5,374 nt of DNA, from positions 1 through 5,374 of the forward strand of contig QMTU01000062.1 of NCBI GenBank assembly GCA_003663585.1, read 5' to 3'. This document shows, piece after piece, positions 1 to 4,563 of the stretch. The notes beneath the pieces are model-generated. The model searched no databases. It had not been told where the DNA came from and saw nothing but the letters and a program-made list of their open reading frames with translations. Both the position numbers and the translations under genes were made by a program. The number at the start of each line of letters is the position of its first letter. Position 1 is the first letter of the stretch. This stretch comes from Thermoplasmata archaeon (lineage in GTDB: Archaea; Thermoplasmatota; B47-G6).

Positions 1-141
1 ATAATTGAGCCTGGCGAGTGTCATGAGATTCCGATATGGATTGGCATAAGCGAGGAGTTACAAGGGCATGAGGAGCTTATGAATCTTGACTGTGACTTAG
101 CGTTTACTATACTTTACACGGCCACTCAGGCCGTGCCTTGA
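1..141 (+). CDS. C-terminal end of an unrecognised protein (partial, 5' end outside window)
   Basis: Frame 1 is open from the window edge to a TGA at 139-141, giving 46 residues. The tail is acidic, with two Cys, a His-Glu pair near the front (ECHEIPIWIG) and a hydrophobic stretch at the end (LAFTILYTATQAVP). The minus-strand frames are broken by stops, so this is the best coding reading. I do not recognise the family and assign no function. The next gene follows on the same strand after 39 bases with its own TATA-like box, so the two may be separate transcripts. The open length alone is not strong proof of coding. Confidence 0.5.
   Translation: MIEPGECHEIPIWIGISEELQGHEELMNLDCDLAFTILYTATQAVP
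117..135 (+). other. 7-bp perfect hairpin at the gene end, possible terminator element
   Basis: CACGGCC (117-123) and GGCCGTG (129-135) form a perfect seven-base-pair stem around the five-base loop ACTCA. It covers the last codons before the TGA at 139-141, and a T-rich run (144-152) follows. The arrangement resembles a hairpin plus U-tract. Archaeal termination relies mainly on the U-tract, however, and this T-rich run also serves as the likely TATA box of the next gene, so the role is uncertain. Confidence 0.3.
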
Positions 142-143
142 TC

Positions 144-154
144 TTTATTTTTAT
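144..154 (+). promoter_or_regulatory. TATA-like promoter for the signal peptidase gene
   Basis: TTTATTTTTAT lies just after the upstream stop codon. An archaeal start about 25 bases downstream would fall near 172-176, giving a very short leader (roughly 5-9 bases) before the ATG at 181. The spacing fits, but the box is a weak match to the consensus. Confidence 0.4.
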
Positions 155-170
155 GCTCACTAGTTTAATT

Positions 171-178
171 GGTGTGAG
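171..178 (+). promoter_or_regulatory. Ribosome binding site for the 181 start
   Basis: GGTGTGAG precedes the ATG at 181. GGTG matches the core complementary to archaeal 16S rRNA, with six bases between it and the start codon. This supports 181 as the true start. Confidence 0.55.
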
Positions 179-180
179 CT

Positions 181-1434
181 ATGAGAAGTAAGTTCAAAAC
201 AATACTTACATGGACATTAACTGTAATATCAACAGCCTTTTATTTTGTACTACCATATATATTAAGAGGCTCTGGAATAGAAAGTCTTCATACGTACTAT
301 ATCTTTTATAACATAATGTATGGTCTTTTGGCAATTTTTGGAGTTGCAATCCTTCTTGTCTTCTATAAGGAAAGAGTTGTAAGTAAAATAGATCTGCTGA
401 CGTCTTTTTCGTTAGGAGTTCTTCTCTTCATGCTCTTATTGTCAATATCCATAATTATTGGAAACTTCGGAGTTAACTCAGCTCTTAGTGGAAACTATCT
501 ACTGTTTATAGCTTACATGATGCCATCGACGGCCAGTTTAGTTATCTGGGATGAAGCTGTTTTTAGAGGAGTGCTACCTAGTGTAGTTTCAAGAAGATCA
601 AAGGACGCTGCTCTAGTTCTTGCTGTTCTTTCATTTGTTATTATAAACGGATACTTTGTCCTCATGAGACTCCCTAGGATGACGTTCAGAGGCCTTATAT
701 ATGAAGTCCTGTCAAAGGTCATTCCCCTTACGTTCCTCGGAGTAATTGTCTCGTACATCTCGTATGCAAGAGACTTTGACGCCAGATATTCAGTCATGTT
801 TAGGTTGCCCATACAAATCCTTTTAGTAATATCGCCAGTTCTTCCTGCATATCACTATATGATGCTCCCAGTAGGATACTTTATAGGAGTTCTAACGACG
901 TTTCTGGCTGCACACTATGTGCTCAGAAAGAAGGAGTTTGAGAAAGGCGTTGGAGCCCTTAAAAACTACGTTAAAGCGCATAAGATAAAGGTTACTGTAG
1001 GAATAGTCTTAGGAACTACGTTAATCGCTTCACTCGTCCTCTTGAACTCTATGGGGTATATTATCACAAGTCCACAAGTTGTGCTCACAGGGAGCATGGA
1101 GCCCACTCTTAAGGTTGGCGACATAGTGATCCTAAGAAAGGTGACGAGGGATGAAATCCAAATTGGAGACATCATAGCCTACAGGCTTCATGGAAATGTC
1201 GTAATCCACAGAGTAGTAAACATCACGGGGGAGACAATAGTTACGAAGGGGGATGCTAATGCAGCTCCAGATCCCTGGGAGGTGTCATTTAAGGATGTTA
1301 TTGGGGCTCCTGGTATCAGAATTCCCTATCTAGGATGGATTTTCATTGTGATAAGCTATAGTCCCATAATACGGTTGACGTCTATAGCAGTTCTTATAGC
1401 GGCAATACTTATTATTCTCATAAAGTCCTCCTGA
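181..1434 (+). CDS. Archaeal signal peptidase I (S26B, Sec11-like) with N-terminal multi-pass CPBP-like membrane domain
   Basis: This 417-residue membrane protein is predicted to cleave signal peptides from secreted proteins at the outer face of the membrane. The peptidase domain is residues about 270-417. A membrane segment at about 271-295 precedes the catalytic box GSMEPTL with nucleophile Ser305. HRVV supplies His343 (archaeal/ER enzymes use His where bacterial ones use Lys). KGDANAAPDP supplies Asp358 and Asp364, six residues apart as in characterised archaeal enzymes. A C-terminal membrane segment lies at about 385-415. All catalytic residues are present. The first ~260 residues hold about eight hydrophobic segments, which most archaeal signal peptidases (about 150-200 residues) lack. 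Within them, DEAVFR (124-129) resembles the EExxxR motif of CPBP/Abi membrane proteases. The second motif, FxxxH, appears as FVIIN (152-156), and I find no clear third motif, so this part is probably not an active metal- or glutamate-dependent protease. The 3' end overlaps the convergent permease gene by 17 bp. The peptidase call is firm; the CPBP relation is inference. Confidence 0.92.
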   Translation: MRSKFKTILTWTLTVISTAFYFVLPYILRGSGIESLHTYYIFYNIMYGLLAIFGVAILLVFYKERVVSKIDLLTSFSLGVLLFMLLLSISIIIGNFGVNSALSGNYLLFIAYMMPSTASLVIWDEAVFRGVLPSVVSRRSKDAALVLAVLSFVIINGYFVLMRLPRMTFRGLIYEVLSKVIPLTFLGVIVSYISYARDFDARYSVMFRLPIQILLVISPVLPAYHYMMLPVGYFIGVLTTFLAAHYVLRKKEFEKGVGALKNYVKAHKIKVTVGIVLGTTLIASLVLLNSMGYIITSPQVVLTGSMEPTLKVGDIVILRKVTRDEIQIGDIIAYRLHGNVVIHRVVNITGETIVTKGDANAAPDPWEVSFKDVIGAPGIRIPYLGWIFIVISYSPIIRLTSIAVLIAAILIILIKSS

Positions 1435-2830
1435 ACCTTTTTTCAATATCATACGATATAAGAGCAATCCCCACTCCTAGAGTTCCTAGGTAAAATATCG
1501 ACGGAACCATGACCCACCACGCAGATACAGTAAACATCTCAGGGCCTGCCACCTGAGCTATATACGTGCCGAGGTTTGGCCCTATGGATATGCCTAGGGC
1601 GCCTATGAGCACCACCACTATTACGCTTCTAGGAAGAGAGAGCACAATTTGGGAGATGTAATACTCAAGTAAGTTTGGCAGAAGATGTCTAACCATTATG
1701 TGTGCTCTTCCAGCACCAAGACACCTTGTTGCCTCAATAAAGGGCTCTCCAAGGAGTTTTCTTGAGAGGCCAGATATCCCCTTAGCAGGTCTGCTCCACA
1801 TGAATAGGGATATTATAACTCCCATCATCCACGCAGGATATGAGAGATTAGTGCTCATTCTTCCGGTTGCAGTGGCCCATAATAGTATTGCTATAAGTGG
1901 AACGTATGGCAAGGTGTTAAATGAGTCTATAAGGGCTCTCATGATTTTTGATCCAATGCTGTTTGAGAAGGCGCTATACATTCCAATGAAGAGACCTAGT
2001 GTTGTGGAGAGAACTGCAACTATCACTGACGTGAGAAGGGTTCCCTTAAGAGCAGTGCTCGTCGCTACTAGCACATCTCTTCTTAGATTATCCGTCCCCA
2101 TGAGGCCATGTGCCTTTCCGAGGATTCTTACGTAGTAATTCTCGACAACATTGCTTACATTGCCCTTAATAGATCCTAAAAATAAGATGCTCATGGATAT
2201 CGTGTACTTTCCACTGAGGGTTTTCATGCTAGATGGATCCATAAAGAGATATCTAACAGCGTTTACATCGCTTATGTTAAGGGCAACACTTGAGTATCCA
2301 TGCTTTAAAAGCTCTTTTTTAAGGTCATCTATAAAGTTGCTCCCAAAGATATGGATTATAGCAGGAGTTGTATCAGGTCCTACAAATTTGTCCTTAAATC
2401 CTAGGATCTTTAATCCATCAGGCCTTACCATGATTATTTTTACTATTATTGTTCCAGAAATGTTTGTCAGGTTCAGAGAGGCCTCTATGACTATGTCCTG
2501 GGGAGGATGATCATATTTCATATTATAGGTTATGTTCAGATATGCGAGCAAGAAGTTATGATAGCTTTTAAGAGATGGCTCACCTATGTACCTTATAGTG
2601 GTTGTGGGAGCATATTTAGGTCCTAAAACAACGTTTATGATCTCTGGGTAAGCATACTTCGGATTCTCTCTGTCCTCCATGGGATAATATCTGAGCCAGT
2701 ACCTAAAGTACGAGTAATTATTCTGAGCCCTCATAGGGATTACAATGCTGCATGCAACTACAAAGGCCAGAAGGAGGACTCCGAGCATTATAAGCTTGTG
2801 GTCTCTCAGAAATACTCCCTTTTTGGACAC
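1418..2830 (-). CDS. Peptide-type ABC transporter permease, DppC/OppC-like, with large extracytoplasmic domain
   Basis: This is the inner-membrane permease subunit of a Dpp/Opp-type importer (BPD_transp_1 family). With the GTG start at 2830 it has 470 residues. Membrane segment 1 is at about 12-33. About 200 extracytoplasmic residues follow, with sequons at 38, 99, 120, 123, 185 and 224. Then comes the DppC signature HGLMGTDNLRRDVL (241-254) and five further membrane segments (about 261-286, 306-324, 329-346, 396-416, 437-459). The EAA loop that docks the ATPase is well conserved at 361-386 (GEPFIEA, then G, then HLLPN). Ordinary DppC proteins have about 300 residues, so the outer domain is the extra part. 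The start was chosen because GGGAGGG lies seven bases upstream of GTG, and the upstream gene stops one base before it. An in-frame ATG at 2863 would overlap the upstream gene and has no binding site. It is the second gene of a two-gene operon. Substrate is unknown: peptides are usual, but oligosaccharides are also carried by this family in archaea. Confidence 0.92.
   Translation of the reverse strand: MSKKGVFLRDHKLIMLGVLLLAFVVACSIVIPMRAQNNYSYFRYWLRYYPMEDRENPKYAYPEIINVVLGPKYAPTTTIRYIGEPSLKSYHNFLLAYLNITYNMKYDHPPQDIVIEASLNLTNISGTIIVKIIMVRPDGLKILGFKDKFVGPDTTPAIIHIFGSNFIDDLKKELLKHGYSSVALNISDVNAVRYLFMDPSSMKTLSGKYTISMSILFLGSIKGNVSNVVENYYVRILGKAHGLMGTDNLRRDVLVATSTALKGTLLTSVIVAVLSTTLGLFIGMYSAFSNSIGSKIMRALIDSFNTLPYVPLIAILLWATATGRMSTNLSYPAWMMGVIISLFMWSRPAKGISGLSRKLLGEPFIEATRCLGAGRAHIMVRHLLPNLLEYYISQIVLSLPRSVIVVVLIGALGISIGPNLGTYIAQVAGPEMFTVSAWWVMVPSIFYLGTLGVGIALISYDIEKRFRRTL
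1438..1443 (+). terminator. T6 tract after the signal peptidase stop codon
   Basis: Six T residues begin three bases after the TGA at 1432-1434. Archaeal RNA polymerase can terminate at U-tracts without a hairpin, so this is a plausible end for the + strand transcript. It lies inside the 3' coding end of the convergent permease gene. Confidence 0.35.
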
Positions 2831-2831
2831 C

Positions 2832-3926
2832 TCAAATCCCTCCCGAAACATAGGCCTCATCATATGGAGTTGTCAGTGTTAACAAGAATTCAAAGAAGAC
2901 GTCCATGAGGGCATAAATTATAGCAAATAAATAAGCCCCTACGACAAACATCTCTGGAAAGAACTGCACTTGAAGTACGTTGTCTCCTCCAACCTCAACT
3001 ATTCTCACTATAAAGGATGATGCTATCAACAGTCCAACCCCTGGATAGAAAAGCGTTACTTCAAGCCCCAGTAAGTATATCATGAGGTCTGAGGTCATGG
3101 ACATCATATTTGAGAAAACTCCTGGAAGTGCCGATCTGATGGTCTTTCTTGCAATTCTTCTATCGTTTAACCCTACAGCTCTTAACGTCTCAATATATGG
3201 TTTGCTTTGTTCTCCGAGGACTATTGCCCTAGTAGTATAGGCAAGGGGCATGGATCCCAATATAGCTGACACTAGTGCCATTATGCCAAGCTTTTCAAGT
3301 ATAATCTTACTTGTTAGGACATTAGGGTTGAAGAACGGGCCAATGCTTACAACACCCCTTATTATGAGAATGTAAATTACTATTATTGCTAGCCACCATA
3401 TCGGAACTGAAGATGCAACTGCATTTAGGGTCATTATTATCTTACTCAAGATTCCATTGGGCTTTCTAGCACTTATAGCGCCCAAAAGAAGCCCAGAAAA
3501 GGTCATTGAAGTGAGCATAACAATTATGGCAATGCTGGAGTACTTAAGAGCAGAAAAAGCCTTAGATACGTCAAATAGCATGAGATCAAATCTTAAGATC
3601 TCTAGCGCCCTTTTTATTGCATATCTCGTCGCATTAAAAATGCTACTGTTTATCGAGGATAGATCTCTTTCTGCGAGCATTTCAGCAAGTCTTTTTGCCA
3701 AGTGCCATTTCTCATATGCAGGTATGCTTTTATTATTGAATACCGCAAGGACTTTTGGATCTCTGTAGAAGTGATAGACATAGAGCTCATTGTATATTGA
3801 ACCTTGAAGATCTCTGTTCATCGCCGCTATAATATATGAGACCATAGACGATGCCAGTACAGAGAGCACAAGTATCACGAAGATCTTTACAGCTCTTTTC
3901 GAGATCCTGCTAAGAATCTCTATCAA
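2832..3926 (-). CDS. Peptide-type ABC transporter permease, DppB/OppB-like
   Basis: This is the partner permease of the DppC-like protein; together the two would form the membrane channel of a Dpp/Opp-type importer. With the TTG start at 3926 it has 364 residues, close to the usual length for archaeal DppB proteins. Membrane segment 1 is at about 14-36. An extracytoplasmic stretch of roughly 95 residues carries NKS, NSS and NAT sequons. Five more segments lie at about 130-152, 168-190, 211-229, 280-300 and 327-350. The second segment region has the family's GLLLGAISA followed by VPIWWL. The EAA loop is at about 244-269 (YIETLRAVGL, then RSALPG). The C-terminus TTPYDEAY resembles the PY-DPR end of the family. 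The start was chosen because GGGGGTG lies five bases upstream of TTG, and the resulting N-terminus (basic, then hydrophobic) is typical. An in-frame ATG at 3971 adds 15 atypical residues with two Cys; it has no binding site but could start a leaderless mRNA. No ATPase or binding-protein gene lies beside the pair. Confidence 0.92.
   Translation of the reverse strand: MIEILSRISKRAVKIFVILVLSVLASSMVSYIIAAMNRDLQGSIYNELYVYHFYRDPKVLAVFNNKSIPAYEKWHLAKRLAEMLAERDLSSINSSIFNATRYAIKRALEILRFDLMLFDVSKAFSALKYSSIAIIVMLTSMTFSGLLLGAISARKPNGILSKIIMTLNAVASSVPIWWLAIIVIYILIIRGVVSIGPFFNPNVLTSKIILEKLGIMALVSAILGSMPLAYTTRAIVLGEQSKPYIETLRAVGLNDRRIARKTIRSALPGVFSNMMSMTSDLMIYLLGLEVTLFYPGVGLLIASSFIVRIVEVGGDNVLQVQFFPEMFVVGAYLFAIIYALMDVFFEFLLTLTTPYDEAYVSGGI
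2838..2844 (-). promoter_or_regulatory. Ribosome binding site that decides the DppC-like start
   Basis: On the minus strand GGGAGGG, inside the last codons of the upstream permease, is followed by seven bases and then GTG (2830-2828). The intervening bases include the upstream TGA stop. The geometry supports coupled translation from GTG rather than the ATG at 2863. Confidence 0.6.
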
Positions 3927-3931
3927 AGAGG

Positions 3932-3938
3932 CACCCCC
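3932..3938 (-). promoter_or_regulatory. Ribosome binding site supporting the TTG start of the DppB-like gene
   Basis: On the minus strand GGGGGTG differs by one base from the archaeal consensus GGAGGTG and lies five bases before TTG (3926-3924). No comparable site precedes the ATG at 3971. Confidence 0.5.
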
Positions 3939-3989
3939 ACAGAGTCTATGACAAGTATTATTGATTAGCATCAGACTTTTGAGTTGTTA

Positions 3990-3999
3990 TTATTTTAAG
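3990..3999 (-). promoter_or_regulatory. TATA-like promoter of the permease operon
   Basis: Read on the minus strand, CTTAAAATAA would place a transcript start near 3967-3972. That falls almost on the ATG at 3971 (leaderless reading), or gives a leader of about 45 bases before the TTG at 3926. A second candidate, ATTATATAGT at 4041-4032, would start transcripts near 4010. I cannot tell which is used. Confidence 0.4.
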
Positions 4000-4077
4000 C
4001 TAGAGAAGTAAAGTAATCTAAAGAGGATACGACTATATAATACGTTACAGTTTTAATCACCTAGTGCTGAGTTAATG

Positions 4078-4106
4078 GGGTTTCTCCTGGAGACGTAGAT
4101 AAACCC
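4078..4106. repeat. Inverted repeat between permease and tRNA promoters
   Basis: GGGTTT (4078-4083) and AAACCC (4101-4106) are perfect complements. Between them TCTCC and GGAGA (4083-4093, one-base centre) form a second small inverted repeat. The element lies between the leftward permease promoter and the rightward tRNA promoter, where an operator could act, but six base pairs is also compatible with chance. Confidence 0.25.
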
Positions 4107-4120
4107 TTTAGGAAACATTC

Positions 4121-4128
4121 ATATATAA
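4121..4128 (+). promoter_or_regulatory. TATA box of the tRNA-His gene
   Basis: ATATATAA places a transcript start near 4150, about a dozen bases before the mature tRNA 5' end, a usual arrangement for archaeal tRNA genes whose leader is removed by RNase P. Confidence 0.5.
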
Positions 4129-4161
4129 CTCACCATTGGAATTAGTATAGCAAAATCCACT

Positions 4162-4240
4162 GGCCGGGGTGGGGTAGCCTGGTAAATCCTGCGGGGCTGT
4201 GGACCCCGCGACCCGGGTTCGAATCCCGGCTCCGGCCCCA
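4162..4240 (+). tRNA. tRNA-His (anticodon GTG), with encoded G-1 and CCA
   Basis: The cloverleaf folds cleanly. The acceptor GCCGGGG (4163-4169) pairs with CTCCGGC (4230-4236) with one G-T pair. G-1 at 4162 pairs opposite C73 at 4237, the identity mark of tRNA-His. CCA is encoded at 4238-4240. The D arm has three pairs and a GG in the loop. The anticodon stem CGGGG/CCCCG holds the seven-base loop CTGTGGA with anticodon GTG at 4199-4201. The variable loop is CGAC. The T stem CCGGG/CCCGG encloses TTCGAAT. No intron is present. The stems are almost all G-C in an AT-rich neighbourhood, as expected at high growth temperature. A short TTTT at 4255-4258 may end the transcript. Confidence 0.96.
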
Positions 4241-4373
4241 CTATCCTCGTTAAGTTTTCATTATAATAGCTCCATCCTTATTTTAAAGAAAAACGAGCAC
4301 TTTTGTTCCAGATAATTTAACGAAGCATGTTCCATAAACTAGGTGAGAAGTCCGTGTTCTTATTTACTTATGC

Positions 4374-4402
4374 ACCTCCCACGTAAAATAATATCGTGAG
4401 GT
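4374..4402. repeat. Imperfect hairpin ACCTC-ACG / CGT-GAGGT
   Basis: ACCTC (4374-4378) pairs with GAGGT (4398-4402), and ACG (4381-4383) with CGT (4395-4397). There is a two-base CC bulge and an 11-base AT-rich loop. It lies about 25 bases upstream of the palindromic TATA element, so it could be a regulator site for that promoter or simply a weak RNA hairpin. Confidence 0.25.
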
Positions 4403-4425
4403 CATTGTCATGTTCATTCATGGTT

Positions 4426-4437
4426 TTTATATATAAA
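4426..4437. promoter_or_regulatory. Perfect palindromic TATA element (TTTATATATAAA)
   Basis: This 12-base perfect palindrome is the strongest TATA match in the window. Because it reads the same on both strands it could direct starts near 4458 (rightward) or near 4406 (leftward). Rightward, it would give the aminotransferase a leader of about 105 bases. Leftward, it would face the tRNA with no gene in between. Whether it is used is not visible from sequence. Confidence 0.45.
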
Positions 4438-4467
4438 CGCATACTCCGTGATTTCAAATAGCAACCT

Positions 4468-4515
4468 TCTAATAAGATTTCAATAATTACCTCCTACGAG
4501 CATTATTTTATTAGA
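4468..4515. repeat. Spaced inverted repeat TCTAATAA / TTATTAGA upstream of the aminotransferase
   Basis: TCTAATAA (4468-4475) and TTATTAGA (4508-4515) are perfect eight-base complements, 32 bases apart. The right arm overlaps the proximal TATA-like box. It could be a pair of regulator half-sites, or a leader stem if transcription starts at the distal TATA. Both arms are AT-rich, so chance is a real possibility. Confidence 0.25.
4504..4513 (+). promoter_or_regulatory. Proximal TATA-like box of the aminotransferase gene
   Basis: TATTTTATTA predicts a transcript start near 4534 and a leader of about 30 bases that retains the ribosome binding site at 4555-4560. Its position fits better than the distal palindrome, although its sequence is a weaker match. 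Confidence 0.35.
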
Positions 4516-4554
4516 GTACATTTCATAGCACTAGATGAGGTACAAGCAATCACT

Positions 4555-4560
4555 GGTGGT
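4555..4560 (+). promoter_or_regulatory. Ribosome binding site of the aminotransferase
   Basis: GGTGGT ends three bases before the ATG at 4564, with five bases between the GGTG core and the start. This supports that start codon. Confidence 0.6.
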
Positions 4561-4563
4561 TAT

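Larger units (their letters stand above)
4241..4563. other. AT-rich intergenic region, no convincing gene
   Basis: These 323 bases between tRNA-His and the aminotransferase hold no supported coding sequence. Short open frames exist, for example 4327-4386 on the + strand (19 codons) and 4261-4335 on the minus strand (24 codons), but none has a credible start context or recognisable product. What stands out is a palindromic TATA element (4426-4437), an imperfect hairpin (4374-4402), a spaced inverted repeat (4468-4515) and the gene-proximal TATA-like box, each listed separately. I see no C/D-box or other known RNA motif. Confidence 0.6.

Noticed and set aside
513..812. Minus-strand open frame of 99 codons inside the signal peptidase gene
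   Set aside because: It is antisense to a clearly coding membrane domain, has no recognisable product and no ribosome binding site; it is a shadow frame.
1698..2510. Plus-strand open frames (1698-2135 and 2151-2510) opposite the DppC-like gene
   Set aside because: They lie antisense to a conserved permease with a full EAA loop; their translations are not membrane- or domain-like.
3457..3768. Plus-strand open frame of 103 codons opposite the DppB-like gene
   Set aside because: Shadow of the real permease on the other strand, with no product signature.
4261..4335. 24-codon minus-strand frame between the tRNA and the TATA palindrome
   Set aside because: No ribosome binding site near its ATG (the GGGAGGTG at 4373-4380 is about 40 bases away), and no recognisable sequence.
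4327..4386. 19-codon + strand frame, including a GTG start at 4354 after GGTGAG
   Set aside because: The binding-site-like GGTGAG is suggestive, but the peptide from GTG would be only 10 residues and I see no conserved role; more likely chance.
3972..4563. Search for C/D-box guide RNAs, CRISPR repeats or tRNA-associated integration sites
   Set aside because: No RTGATGA with CTGA at proper spacing on either strand, no regularly spaced repeats, and no integrase gene or duplicated tRNA 3' end in the window.
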